From Xylanibacter rarus (GTDB taxonomy: Bacteria > Bacteroidota > Bacteroidia > Bacteroidales > Bacteroidaceae), in assembly GCF_001275135.1 (NCBI RefSeq), contig NZ_LFQU01000002.1, positions 124,001-188,000 of the forward strand: a stretch of DNA of 64,000 nt. The letters run 5' to 3'. The translations under genes and the position numbers were made by a program. This document shows positions 35,450 to 45,731 of this stretch, in pieces (position 1 is the first letter of the stretch; every line of letters begins with the position of its first letter). The notes beneath the pieces were generated by a model. That model was not told the DNA's origin. It saw only the letters and a list, made by a program, of their open reading frames with translations, and searched no databases.

Positions 35450-36796
35450 CTACCTCCGTTTGCTCTCAGCCACGAATCTTCGCAGCAGAAAGGTCAGGAA
35501 ATATGGAAATGTATAGAATTTGCCGTTGAATCCGATGTTCCTGTAGCCCAGTTTGATGCCATACTTCACGTCATTATATTTGTCATCATTCAGCAGTCTG
35601 TTCAGCGAAGCCGTAGCCCCGTCGTTGGCTTTCACCTCTACAGGTATAAGCGAATCGGCGTCCCTTATAAAGAAGTCCATCTCAAGAGCCGGCCTGTCGC
35701 TGTGATAGTAAAACAGCCGATAGCCCTGCTTTACGAGCATGTCGCCTACGATATTCTCGTATATCGCCCCTTTGTACGTGCCGAGATTCTTGTTTGCCCT
35801 CAGGTCTTCCTGTGCCTCCTCGTCGAGCGAGGCTATCAGCAGTCCTGTGTCCTTAAAGTATATCTTATACATCTTTGGGTCGTAGTTGCCTTTCAGCGGC
35901 AGCTCGGGCTGATTAAGACAGTAGCACACGTTCACCACTCCGGCATCGGCGAGCCATTCAACGCATCCCATATAGTCTCTGTTGCGCGCGTTTCTGGCTA
36001 TCTTGGTTATCTGGAACCGCTTGTTCTCCTTTGCCAGGAAGGTCGAGATATGGTTATACACCGCCTTCACCTTTGCCTTGTCCAGACCTTCAACATATTT
36101 TGTTATGTCCTCCTCATAGTCTTTCAGCAGCTGGCGCTGAATGTCGAGCGTGCCGCTGAAATTCTTGTTCCTAACATACGTGCTGACCACTTCGGGCATG
36201 CCTCCGATTATGACATAGTCGCGGAACAGGCTCATCAGTGTGTCCATCTGCAGTTCAGACAGCGGCCTTACATCAAGCATGTGACTTAGCAGGTCGGCCG
36301 TGAAATCGTCGTTATAGCCCATTGCCCACAAAAATTCCTCAAAGTCCATCGAGTGCATCTCGTAGTCCTCTTTATATCCCACGCTGTTAGATTCTATCTC
36401 ATTGTAGCTTATCCCCATGAGCGAGCCTGAGCAGATTACGTCGAAACGGCCGTCGAGCTTAAAAAACTTCAGCGACGTGGCGCAGTTGGGGCACGCCTGA
36501 AGCTCGTCGAAGAAGAATATGGTATTGCCGGGAATAAACTTCAGTTCAGGATTCAGCAGTGATATATTCTTCAGTATGGCGTCCACCTCAAATCCGTCGT
36601 TGAATATCTCACGGTATTTTTTCTGTTCGATAAAGTTTATCTCTATCACGCTTGCATAATTCTGACCGGCAAACCACTCTACTGAGCGCGTCTTGCCTAT
36701 CTGCCTGGCGCCCTTGATGATAAGAGGCTTCCTGTCTGGTCTGTTTTTCCAGTCAGTCAGATATTTGTCAATCTTTCTTTTCAGCAACTTCTCCAT
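35450..36796 (-). CDS. AAA_14/DUF4143 ATPase
   Basis: The product has 448 residues. The AAA domain has Walker A GARQIGKT and Walker B IFFFDELQA, then GSLMG (sensor). The C-terminal DUF4143 includes a nuclease-like LEMDFFIRD ... PVEVKAND, a PD-(D/E)XK-like motif. These are common, often multiplied ATPases in Bacteroidetes with unknown function, often linked with defence or mobile-element regions. The gene is preceded by a 33-bp tandem repeat and a TATATTTG -7 element on the minus strand (complement of 36822-36829). Confidence 0.9.
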   Translation of the reverse strand: MEKLLKRKIDKYLTDWKNRPDRKPLIIKGARQIGKTRSVEWFAGQNYASVIEINFIEQKKYREIFNDGFEVDAILKNISLLNPELKFIPGNTIFFFDELQACPNCATSLKFFKLDGRFDVICSGSLMGISYNEIESNSVGYKEDYEMHSMDFEEFLWAMGYNDDFTADLLSHMLDVRPLSELQMDTLMSLFRDYVIIGGMPEVVSTYVRNKNFSGTLDIQRQLLKDYEEDITKYVEGLDKAKVKAVYNHISTFLAKENKRFQITKIARNARNRDYMGCVEWLADAGVVNVCYCLNQPELPLKGNYDPKMYKIYFKDTGLLIASLDEEAQEDLRANKNLGTYKGAIYENIVGDMLVKQGYRLFYYHSDRPALEMDFFIRDADSLIPVEVKANDGATASLNRLLNDDKYNDVKYGIKLGYRNIGFNGKFYTFPYFLTFLLRRFVAESKRR

Positions 36797-36834
36797 ATTT
36801 CCAAACGTCTTGATACATCTGCAAATATAGTAAA

Positions 36835-36972
36835 TTTCACATTTTCCGCATCATAAAAACCCATATTTTTCACACTTTCCGTGCCATATTGCCCCATTAT
36901 TTTCACATTTTCCACACAATATACAGCCATAAATTTCACACTTTCCGCATCCAAAAGGCCTATAAATTTCAC
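36835..36972 (-). repeat. 33-bp tandem repeat upstream of a DUF4143 ATPase gene
   Basis: The motif TTTCAC(A/C)(T/C)TTTCC starts exactly at 36835, 36868, 36901, 36934 and 36967, giving a 33-base period. Read on the minus strand as codons, it gives 11-residue units of the type VKxMxxYxxEN in an open frame from 36972 to 36781, which overlaps the ATPase start. Units are contiguous without unique spacers, so it is not a CRISPR array. Confidence 0.85.
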
Positions 36973-37109
36973 ATTTTCCCCTTATTAAGGCCAAAAGTAA
37001 TCAGCTGTATAAGCAGACTAAGCCAACTGACGATACTTATTCTGACGGTACCTGTATAATGACATCATGAAGGTCGTGCGGCACACCACACACCGTGGCG
37101 CCGCCGCAT

Positions 37110-37509
37110 TTTGTAAATATTTCAGACAAAGTCCATACCGTTTGACGTCTTCAGAATGCCCATGCTCCTCACGTCTCCGCGATTTTGCCTGAAAAACGTC
37201 AAAAACAAGCATTCGCACTAAAGCATTGACATACAGACATTTAAGCCATTTTGAAAGCAAAAGCCGCAGTGTTAAAATATATTACTCTGCCACTTTCGTT
37301 GCAAAACCCATAGGTTTACGCTCCAAAAGCAGTGCTATTGCAACGCAAAACAAGCCCTTACATGCCCCAAAAACATCATCTTCACACTCTCTTTAGCCGC
37401 ACAAAAGCAAACATAAGTTAAAACAAAGACACTCAGCACATCATTTCTTTAACATCCATTAAAGCCTTCTTCTCCAGATTACAAAAAAATTTTGTCCTGA
37501 CTTTTTACC
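37110..37509. repeat. Diverged third copy of the ~399-bp repeat
   Basis: This block starts TTTGTAAATATTTCAGA and ends CTTTTTACC, is 400 bases long and aligns in order with 691-1088: for example GACGTCTTCAGAATGCCCATGC matches the GACGCTCTCAGAACACGCATGC position. Internal hairpins are degraded. It lies between two divergent DUF4143 ATPase genes. Confidence 0.6.
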
Positions 37510-38240
37510 GCGTTTTTAGTTTTTGTATGAAAGTAGTGAAATTATTTGTTGATACAATATAGGCACATTTTATCATCAATGATAATAACGTTCCAGAAGA
37601 TACAAAAGCAAGGCAAATTCAGAAAATTACCATAACTATAGAATTTTGTTTTTTACATAAACAAGCACAAAAAATCAATATAATTTGCCAAATCACATTA
37701 AATTTTAGAGATTTGGCAAATTATAGTTTATTTTTAATCAAAAAAGAGCCAAAATCTGTATATATCATCAAGACTCTTTATCTTCACGTTTGCAGTTCTC
37801 TGCAGTTACAATCACTTTGAAACAGACATAGCGCTCTATTATTTTGATCCGTTCTACAAATGATACATAAAATGTAACTACAAAAATTGTTGCAACAAAA
37901 AGTGTATATACATTTATTGTAGTATTTTAATGACCTGCATCGTTTTTATATAAATATCAAGCCAAAGATTGTACAGCCATAATGGGCTTGAGCATTTGTA
38001 TAGAAACAATATATTGTTTGTTAGAAGTGAAATAACGTGAGAAGAAAATTATTTTGTGTTCTAAGGATAAAACGTTCTCTGTCGACCTTTCTGTCGGTAT
38101 GGCTGTTTTTGCACTCGATAATGCTAAAGTTTACTCAATAACAATCTTATACTGCATAAAATAATACATATTTTGTGCAATAGGCATTGTTATTTGAATA
38201 AAAAACAGTAATATTGTATTTGAATAACAACATATAAAAG
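37510..38240. other. AT-rich intergenic region before the Wadjet operon
   Basis: No gene is supported. A block at 37731-37795 resembles one at 45820-45875 after the operon (both carry TTTTTAA, ATCAAAAA, AGCCAAAATC and GTATATAT in order). TATTTGAATAA occurs twice (38191-38201 and 38217-38227), which could be operator sites for the gene starting at 38241. Confidence 0.45.
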
Positions 38241-39485
38241 ATGAAAACAATCATTCTGAATCAACGCAAAGAACGTGACGAGCTGATGTCTCGTCCGTAT
38301 TTGACGCGTAAGAGCAACCAAAATACAGATTTGCTATTGGGCAGCCATCTTATCAAGTTGATAACAGGTCCACGGCGAGTGGGTAAATCCACTCAGGCAC
38401 TATTGATGCTGCGGGACAAGAATTTTGCATACTTGAACTTCGATAACTATCAATTGCTAGAAGCCTGGGATGCTGATTTGGTAATGCGGATGCTGGATGA
38501 TGTATATCCCGGGTATGAATATATGTTGTTGGACGAGGTACAGAACCTTGACGGATGGGATCTGTGGGTCAGTGAACTGTATAGAATGGGAAAGAATCTC
38601 GTGATAACAGGCAGTAATGCCAGAATGCTCAGCAGCGAAATGGCTACAGTATTAACCGGTAAGTATCTTCAGGTAGAAATGTTGCCTTTTAGTCTTGAAG
38701 AGTTTTTCAACTGGAATAAGCTTGATTTGCATGTACAGGAACCAGAACACAAGACGGAATCTCTTGTGCTGACAGACGACTATTTGAGGTATGGCGGTTA
38801 TCCGGAAGTAGTTGCTTCACGCCAACTGACCCGTAGTTACCTTGATACGTTATTTGATTCCATCATATGGAAAGATGTTGCCAAACGTCATAATGTCCGG
38901 AATGTGACCGATTTGAATAATCTGGCCATGTATCTTGTCTCAAACTTTTGTAATCCTGTCAGTGCTAATGAGTTAGCAACAGAACTTGACTTCTCCAGTG
39001 TCAATACGACAAAGAAATATATGGACTATCTCCATGAACCATACCTTTTCTATTATTTATCACGCTACAATAACAAACTTAAGCTGATGAAAAAAGCTCC
39101 AAGGAAAGTGTATGTAGTTGACAATGGCTTTGTGGTGTCCAAGGCTTTTTCTTTAAGTGACAATCTGGGACGATTGCTTGAGAATCAAGTTTTCATAGAA
39201 CTTATACGCCGAGGTTATGATGTTGAAAAGACCATATTCTATTATCGTTCACGAAACGATAAGGAAGTTGATTTTGTACTTCGTGAAGGAACTCGCATAT
39301 TACAACTTGTACAGGTCTGTTATGATATGAGCAGTCCTAAAACGGAGAAGCGAGAAGTGGACAGTATTGTTGAATGTGCCGGAGAATTAAAGTGTGATAA
39401 TCTCGTTATTGTGACTTATAATAACAAACGCACAATAGAGAAAGACGATTATAAGATAGATGTAGTGCCAATCACAGAGTTTTAA
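38241..39485 (+). CDS. AAA_14/DUF4143 ATPase, first gene of the Wadjet operon
   Basis: The product has 414 residues. Walker A is GPRRVGKS and Walker B is YMLLDEVQN, followed by the sensor TGSNARML. The C-terminal DUF4143 shows RNDKEVDFVLREG and then a short tail. It ends only 4 bases before jetA, so the five genes probably form one operon. This ATPase is not part of the canonical Wadjet set. It might regulate it or be a second defence protein. Low GC supports recent transfer of the group. Confidence 0.9.
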   Translation: MKTIILNQRKERDELMSRPYLTRKSNQNTDLLLGSHLIKLITGPRRVGKSTQALLMLRDKNFAYLNFDNYQLLEAWDADLVMRMLDDVYPGYEYMLLDEVQNLDGWDLWVSELYRMGKNLVITGSNARMLSSEMATVLTGKYLQVEMLPFSLEEFFNWNKLDLHVQEPEHKTESLVLTDDYLRYGGYPEVVASRQLTRSYLDTLFDSIIWKDVAKRHNVRNVTDLNNLAMYLVSNFCNPVSANELATELDFSSVNTTKKYMDYLHEPYLFYYLSRYNNKLKLMKKAPRKVYVVDNGFVVSKAFSLSDNLGRLLENQVFIELIRRGYDVEKTIFYYRSRNDKEVDFVLREGTRILQLVQVCYDMSSPKTEKREVDSIVECAGELKCDNLVIVTYNNKRTIEKDDYKIDVVPITEF

Positions 39486-39489
39486 ATAT

Positions 39490-40689
39490 ATGGATGTCCT
39501 GACGCATTTTAGAAGCATAGAAGAATTAACAAAGACACTCTCACGTGAGCAAGGATTGCTGAGCGAGATGTTTGAAAAGCGAAAACTTATGAAGTTTCCG
39601 GTCGGGCTTGCCATAGACCTTGTCGGAGGAAATGAAACAAGATTGAGGAAACTGGTGGACTACGGTGTACTAGTGGAAACTGGCAATACGGTTGAGATAG
39701 AGAGTGACTACCTGAACTTCTTCGAAGAAGTGCTGAATGTAAATGAGGAAATCAGTGTGTTGAGCGTACAGGAATGTATCAACACATTGAAGGAGTATAT
39801 AGGCTATTTCCTGCAAGAAACTAATACCAACCGTAAAGCCGGATATCAGGATAGTGTGCGCCAGCTTTTAAAGAAGACCGGATTCAGGACTTTAAAGAAT
39901 GTGGTTGATTTGAAGCGCAATATGGATAATGCCTATAAGCAGGAACCCAATTATATTATCAAAAAGAAAAAACTGGAGAACTTAGATGAAAAGAGCCATA
40001 GCATTCGTGCAATGATACGTGAATGTGAGAAACTGATGGATAACGAGCATGCTTTTTTCATTATGGCCAATGATCCGCACATGGCCAAGACTTGTAGCGA
40101 TGTGAAGCATGATTTTGTAGAAGCCTATCATGCGTTAATGGAGATTGACAGACAGATTATTTCTTATATCAATCAGATAGACCAGCAGAATAAACTTTAC
40201 AAAAAGATACGAAGACTGAAGTATCTGCAAGATCAGCTACTGATCAAAAGTGGCACAAATATTAAAAATGTGTTGGAGGAAAGAAATCCTCTGTGGATGG
40301 AATCCCGTCAATACAATAAGATTCGTCTGTCTTTAGAAATGCTGCGGGAAGACGAATTGGTAGTAAAGATTCTGAGACGGATTGCCGAGCGTAATGGAAT
40401 ACATAAAACAGCAAAAACGGAAGCCGATCCCTTGACTGAAGAAGAACTGCAAAATCATGTCCGACTATTAAAGGATGTGGATTCTGCTGAAGTATGGAAT
40501 TCATTCCTGGCATCAAGCTATAATTTGTTTGAATTCATCTTGAGGTACGACTATAAGGTAAAACGTAATATTGAAGAGCATGTTACTCTTTTCTGTCAGT
40601 TGGTCATCCTGCATCCGGATGAATGCCGGATGACAGGAAAATATGCAATTTATCAAGACATCGAATATCCTATAATTTATGCGAAATAA
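39490..40689 (+). CDS. jetA: Wadjet JetA-like (MukF kleisin) subunit
   Basis: The product has 399 residues, mostly helical. The call rests on position in a four-gene set ending in an SMC ATPase and a toprim protein, with a length and winged-helix/helical organisation like MukF-type kleisins. JetA links JetB and JetC in a ring that extrudes DNA loops. Its last codons overlap the jetB start by 11 bases. On sequence alone it has no strong motif. Confidence 0.78.
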   Translation: MDVLTHFRSIEELTKTLSREQGLLSEMFEKRKLMKFPVGLAIDLVGGNETRLRKLVDYGVLVETGNTVEIESDYLNFFEEVLNVNEEISVLSVQECINTLKEYIGYFLQETNTNRKAGYQDSVRQLLKKTGFRTLKNVVDLKRNMDNAYKQEPNYIIKKKKLENLDEKSHSIRAMIRECEKLMDNEHAFFIMANDPHMAKTCSDVKHDFVEAYHALMEIDRQIISYINQIDQQNKLYKKIRRLKYLQDQLLIKSGTNIKNVLEERNPLWMESRQYNKIRLSLEMLREDELVVKILRRIAERNGIHKTAKTEADPLTEEELQNHVRLLKDVDSAEVWNSFLASSYNLFEFILRYDYKVKRNIEEHVTLFCQLVILHPDECRMTGKYAIYQDIEYPIIYAK

Positions 40690-41236
40690 TACTCGAAGAA
40701 TATACGACAAGTTAAGCCGGGGAGAATTTCTTTCGGTGGACAGTGCAGACGCTTCTGTACGCCATCTTTATGAGGATGTCGAAGAGAATTTGGAGGATTA
40801 TAAAGAATATTTCAAGGAAATAGGTCTGCAATTGGAATCAGGTAATGGTTACTTCTATTTTTCAAGGATAGGAGAGGCTAAACAGTCGATAGAGCAGAAA
40901 TTGGACAGCTTTTCAAAATGGATTGACTATCTGGATTTTCTCAAATGCTATAATCAGTCATTTGCAGCTGGATATCAGTTCCGTAAAAGCCATTTGATAG
41001 AACAGATTAGTCTGGATATAGAACTGAAGGAAAAGGCGCACCATCTGTTCAAAAAATACGGCGTAGGCTCAAATAGTGAGATAGTAAACAAACTGTTACA
41101 GGAAATGCAGAATATGGGCTTTGCGGAGTGTATCAGTGAACTTGAGGAAACGTATAAGGTTACTTCTGCATTCCGTTATGTCGAAGAGTTAGTTGATATA
41201 ATTCAAATAGCAAATGAAGATGAAATACCTGAATAA
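40679..41236 (+). CDS. jetB: Wadjet JetB-like (MukE) subunit
   Basis: The product has 185 residues, helical and charged, with an early SVDSADASVRHLYEDVEENLE and a later YFYFSRIGEA segment typical of the winged-helix MukE-like partner. It overlaps jetA by 11 bases and jetC by 23 bases, so translation is coupled. The identification is from length, fold type and position. It should bind the kleisin JetA. Confidence 0.78.
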   Translation: MRNNTRRIYDKLSRGEFLSVDSADASVRHLYEDVEENLEDYKEYFKEIGLQLESGNGYFYFSRIGEAKQSIEQKLDSFSKWIDYLDFLKCYNQSFAAGYQFRKSHLIEQISLDIELKEKAHHLFKKYGVGSNSEIVNKLLQEMQNMGFAECISELEETYKVTSAFRYVEELVDIIQIANEDEIPE

Positions 41237-44200
41237 GATTATTTTTATCAATAGTGCCAATATCCCGTATGCAGAGATTTCTGTAGATGGGAATGTACAT
41301 TTTACAGGAACCCAGGGCGTTGGTAAAAGTACTGTGTTGAGAGCATTGCTGTTTTTCTATAATGCAGATAAACATCGTTTGGGTATTCAACAGGGACAAA
41401 AATCGTTTGATGATTTCTATTTCAGTCAGTCAAACTCTTATATACTTTATGAGGTGATGCGTGATAATGGGGCTTATACGATTGTTGTATGCAGATATCA
41501 GGGGCGTGCTTCATGGAGGTTTATTGATGCTCCTTATCAGCGTGAATGGTTAATCGATGGCGATAACCGAGTACTGAGTGACTGGGTAAAGATTCGTGAA
41601 CGTATAGACAAAAATGTAGCTGTTTCTGCCAGAATAGAATCCGGTGTGATGTTTAAGGATATAATTTTCGGTAACACCCATGACCATAAATATACACGTT
41701 ATGCATTGGTTCAGAGTCCGCATTATCAGAATATTCCACGAAGTATTCAAAATGTTTTTCTAAATACAAAACTTGATGCAGACTTTGTAAAGGATACTAT
41801 AATACAATCCATGACAGATGAAGATTTACCGCTTGATTTGCAGACCTACAGACGACTCGTTACAAATTTTGAACGAGAGTATGACGAGATAGACTGTTGG
41901 TTTCGCCAATCACGTGATGGTAGTTATCCCGTTCGTCAGCAGGCTTTGAAAATAGCTGAACAAGGGCGTATAATCGTTGCACTTGACCAGCAGTTGGCAG
42001 ATGTATGGCATATGCTCAATCATGCTGTAGCCTATAGTGAAGAGCACATACCTCTTTGGGAAGCTAAAGATATCGAAACTAAGGCTGAAATAGAGAAAGA
42101 ACTTAACCGTGAAAAAGAACTCACATCTGAATATGATAAAGAAAAGGACTCTCTCAATCAAGATCTTGGTTCAAAGAAAGGGAAACTGAAAGATATAGCA
42201 CAGGCAAGAAAGGAATTTGAGGCTATAGGTATAGACGAAAAGCTGGCTCTTGCCTGTCGTGAATCTGCTATCAAGCAGGAAATAACTGAAAAACAAAATC
42301 TATTGGATGATTTATTGAAAACTCATGCATCTATAGAAGAAAAGTACAATATTGCAAGGGAAAAACTGGAAAATGCACGTCAGGCGTTCGAGAATGTTCA
42401 GAAAAAGGCGTATTATCATAAGCAGGACGAACTTCAGATAAAGCGTAAGTATTTGGAAGAGGAATATATCAAAAACAGAAAGCAGATTATGGATGCTTTC
42501 AACAACTGGCAACATGACTCGGATGAGCGTTTGCAAATTCTGTTGGTTGAACAGAACAAGGCAGATAGCGCACTTAAAGAACTTCGTCACTGGAATCCAA
42601 AGGCAGATGAAATAAAGCAGGTGGATGATGAACTACAGAAATTGAATTTTAAAGAGAAGGAAAATACGATCCTGCAAGCAGCAGTAAAAAGCCAGATAGA
42701 TCGGATTACAGCCGAGTACAGGATGAAAGAAACGGAAATAAAACAGGAGTCGCAGCATGAGCAGGAACGTCTTGAAAGTGAGCGTATAACTCTTCGTGAA
42801 CAGATGGCGAAGATTGATGATATATTGGCTCATTTAGACGGTTCTCTATATAAGTGGCTTTGTGATAATTCGGAAGGTTGGGAGAACACTATAGGCAAAG
42901 TTGTTGACGAAGAAAGAATTCTATATGCTCAAGGACTGGAACCTCAATTGGATACAGAGTCCAATGGTCTGTTTGGTATAAAATTGAACCTGGATAACAT
43001 TGCTTCTGTACATCGTACGCCTGACGATTATAGATTAGAGAAGAGCCACCTGGAAGAACAGGTGCAACATATTAACCGTAGGCTTGCACAATTACCAATT
43101 AACCTTCAAGAAGAGATTTCTAAACTTGGCAAGAAACATGCCGCTCAGATAAATCCCCTTCGTCAGAAGAGGACATCGCTGAGGGTTGAAGAAGGACAAA
43201 TACCCGTCAAACGGCAAAACCTACAAACCAGTAGGCATAAATTTCAGATGGAGGAACAAGAGCTGATTAAGCAAGAAAAGGATATCCGCGAACGCTCCTA
43301 TAATGAATCTGTTTTGCATGTAAATTCGGAGCGGGAAACTCGTGATAAGAATAAAAGCAAAAATAAGAAAGACCTTAAGAATCTTGATTCATCATTTAAA
43401 AAGGCTACGAATCTTCTTGAAGATGAATTACGTATTTTCAAAGATAGACAAGAGGATGAAGCCAGAGAGCGTTATCAGGAGTTTTCCGAACAGAAAAAGC
43501 AACTTGATGAACAGCAGACAGCAGAACTTGCCGGAAAAGGTGTTGATACAAATTTGTTTGAGAAATATCGTGTAAATTTAAATAAATTAAGGGGACTTTT
43601 GGCAAAAATTGAAGATGAACGTTCAATAGTTTTCAAATATCGTCACACTGAGCAAAATCTTTTTGCTAAGGAACCGGAAATAAGAAAGGAAATTAAAAAT
43701 ATTGAACAGCGACTTGCCATGATACGTCAGCGTTATGAAGATAAACGAATACGTATCGAGAAAAAATGTAAAGAAATGAAAGAACACCAGGAAGAACTCC
43801 ATAATGAACTTTTACATATGAGAGAAGGCTTAGAACTTTATCATCAAATGGTAGAGAATGAGCATCTGGTACCTGATACTTTCCTCTCGGATGACAAAAC
43901 GAAGAATACTGAGCTGGATTGTCAGCAACTTTTAAGTCAATTTAGGGGTACTGTAAATCAAAAACGCGAATCAATTGAAAAACTTAAGTCATTAGTTGTC
44001 AATTTCAATCGTAACTTCAAGCCTCAAAATGCTTTCCATTTTAATACGATGCCAATAACAGATAATGACTATTTGCAGATTGCCTTTGATTTGCAGGACT
44101 TCATGGATAATAACAAAATAGAGGATTTCCGCAGACGTACAAGCGAACACTATAAAGATATTTTAGGACGTATCTCGACAGAAATAGGGTCACTGATAAA

Positions 44201-44870
44201 ACGCAGATCAGATGTAGATGGGGTGATACAAGACATAAACCGTGATTTTATAGAAAAGAATTTTGCTGGTGTAATCAAGAGTATTGAACTCAAGTCAGAT
44301 GAATCATCAGACAAACTTATGAAACTGCTTATATCCATTCACGATTATGCTGTAGAGAATGCTCTTTCAATAGGTGAATTGAATCTTTTCTCAAGTAATA
44401 ACCGGGATGAAGTGAACCATAAGGTCGTGGATTATCTGAAGAGTCTGTCTCATCAGCTACATAATGAACCTAATCGTCCGACTGTATCGTTAGGTGATGC
44501 TTTCCGTTTACAGTTTCGCGTGAAGGAGAACGACAATGACACAGGCTGGACCGTACGTATTAATAATGTTGGATCTGACGGTACGGATATCCTTGTGAAA
44601 GCAATGGTCAATATCATGCTCATCAATGTTTTTAAGAAAAAGGTAGCCAGAAAAAGTGGTGATTTCATTGTACACTGTATGATGGATGAGATAGGACGCT
44701 TACACCCTAACAATATAAAAGGCATTCTGCAGTTTGCCAATACGCGCAATATATATATTATTAACAGTTCACCGACATCGTATAATGCTTACGACTACCG
44801 CTATACCTATATGTTAAGTAAGCATGGGGTGAGGACGAGAGTGGAAAAGTTGTTAAAACGAATAAATTAG
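41214..44870 (+). CDS. jetC: Wadjet JetC-like SMC/MukB ATPase
   Basis: The product has 1218 residues. Walker A is TGTQGVGKST near the N-terminus (about 32-41). Long coiled-coil arms run from about 260 to 930 with a hinge-like middle. Near the C-terminus there is Walker B with IVHCMMDEIGRL (about 1158-1169). It powers loop extrusion on DNA and lets JetD cut circular plasmids. Start ATG 41214 is preferred; a second Met lies two codons later. The gene is AT-rich. Confidence 0.9.
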   Translation: MKMKYLNKIIFINSANIPYAEISVDGNVHFTGTQGVGKSTVLRALLFFYNADKHRLGIQQGQKSFDDFYFSQSNSYILYEVMRDNGAYTIVVCRYQGRASWRFIDAPYQREWLIDGDNRVLSDWVKIRERIDKNVAVSARIESGVMFKDIIFGNTHDHKYTRYALVQSPHYQNIPRSIQNVFLNTKLDADFVKDTIIQSMTDEDLPLDLQTYRRLVTNFEREYDEIDCWFRQSRDGSYPVRQQALKIAEQGRIIVALDQQLADVWHMLNHAVAYSEEHIPLWEAKDIETKAEIEKELNREKELTSEYDKEKDSLNQDLGSKKGKLKDIAQARKEFEAIGIDEKLALACRESAIKQEITEKQNLLDDLLKTHASIEEKYNIAREKLENARQAFENVQKKAYYHKQDELQIKRKYLEEEYIKNRKQIMDAFNNWQHDSDERLQILLVEQNKADSALKELRHWNPKADEIKQVDDELQKLNFKEKENTILQAAVKSQIDRITAEYRMKETEIKQESQHEQERLESERITLREQMAKIDDILAHLDGSLYKWLCDNSEGWENTIGKVVDEERILYAQGLEPQLDTESNGLFGIKLNLDNIASVHRTPDDYRLEKSHLEEQVQHINRRLAQLPINLQEEISKLGKKHAAQINPLRQKRTSLRVEEGQIPVKRQNLQTSRHKFQMEEQELIKQEKDIRERSYNESVLHVNSERETRDKNKSKNKKDLKNLDSSFKKATNLLEDELRIFKDRQEDEARERYQEFSEQKKQLDEQQTAELAGKGVDTNLFEKYRVNLNKLRGLLAKIEDERSIVFKYRHTEQNLFAKEPEIRKEIKNIEQRLAMIRQRYEDKRIRIEKKCKEMKEHQEELHNELLHMREGLELYHQMVENEHLVPDTFLSDDKTKNTELDCQQLLSQFRGTVNQKRESIEKLKSLVVNFNRNFKPQNAFHFNTMPITDNDYLQIAFDLQDFMDNNKIEDFRRRTSEHYKDILGRISTEIGSLIKRRSDVDGVIQDINRDFIEKNFAGVIKSIELKSDESSDKLMKLLISIHDYAVENALSIGELNLFSSNNRDEVNHKVVDYLKSLSHQLHNEPNRPTVSLGDAFRLQFRVKENDNDTGWTVRINNVGSDGTDILVKAMVNIMLINVFKKKVARKSGDFIVHCMMDEIGRLHPNNIKGILQFANTRNIYIINSSPTSYNAYDYRYTYMLSKHGVRTRVEKLLKRIN

Positions 44871-44879
44871 TCAGATGAT

Positions 44880-45731
44880 ATGGCAATAAGCGCATCTATA
44901 CAGGCATTGTTGGCTGGTGAACAGGTTGCCGGCTCAAAACTAAACAATAAGTTGCTTGATGAACTGTTGGCTGAAGGTATGCTATTGGTGATATCACATG
45001 GTTCAAGAAAATCATATCTTGCCCGTGACACAGATGCTCTTAAAAGGTTTCTTGTAGATAAGGATGAAAGTTACCGAATTCTTGAAGTAAACGTTCCTGA
45101 TTCCCGTGCGTCAATGGCAATGGAAACAGGAAATTCAAAACTTGCTACAGTTCGTTCCTGCCCTGGATTTCCTATAAACAGCTACGAACCTATTGAATGT
45201 TTTCTTTGTGGAGAGCCATTTTTGGTAAATCCGCAGGAAGGAAGCTTCCTGTTTGTCTCAGACTGGGAAAAATTTACGATTCCAGAAGATGTGGTAATAA
45301 TTGGTATCGAGAATATGGAAAATTTTAGGATGATTCGTAAACAAAGAGAATTATTTGAAAATTATCTCAAAACACATGATTTTTCAAACAGAGTACTCTT
45401 TGTATCCAGATATCCACAATCTTCTGACCTTAGAAGGTGGCTGTGTTCTATTCCAAATTATTATCTCCATTTCGGAGACTTTGATTTGGCTGGAATTAAT
45501 ATATTTCTCTTAGAATTTCATCAATATCTAGGCAAGGAACGTTCTTCATATTTAATTCCTGACGATATTGAATTCCGTCTGCAGTCTGGCTCTCGGAAAA
45601 GATATGATGAACAGTATAACTATTTCAAAGATATCAAATCAGATTTATTCGAGTTGCAGCAATTGATAACTTTAATTCATCGTGAGCAAAAAGCCTATGA
45701 TCAGGAGGGTTACATATGTTGTAATTCGTAA
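44880..45731 (+). CDS. jetD: Wadjet JetD-like toprim nuclease
   Basis: The product has 283 residues. The C-terminal toprim shows VVIIGIENMENF with a catalytic Glu and LHFGDFDLAG with the DxD pair, as in JetD. It should cut closed circular DNA after JetABC loop extrusion. The start is 9 bases after jetC. The protein is shorter than the largest JetD members and its N-terminal domain is brief. Downstream there is a hairpin TGTTGTCA ... TGACAGCA with an inner ACTGAG/CTCAGT palindrome (about 45765-45799), possibly a weak terminator. Confidence 0.83.
   Translation: MAISASIQALLAGEQVAGSKLNNKLLDELLAEGMLLVISHGSRKSYLARDTDALKRFLVDKDESYRILEVNVPDSRASMAMETGNSKLATVRSCPGFPINSYEPIECFLCGEPFLVNPQEGSFLFVSDWEKFTIPEDVVIIGIENMENFRMIRKQRELFENYLKTHDFSNRVLFVSRYPQSSDLRRWLCSIPNYYLHFGDFDLAGINIFLLEFHQYLGKERSSYLIPDDIEFRLQSGSRKRYDEQYNYFKDIKSDLFELQQLITLIHREQKAYDQEGYICCNS

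Noticed and set aside
36835-36972. CRISPR-like array
   Set aside because: Units are contiguous with a 33-base period and no unique spacers, and no cas genes are present.
37018-37260. Minus-strand gene inside the third repeat copy
   Set aside because: A related frame in copy A has many changes without codon-level conservation, so it looks like a by-product of the repeat.
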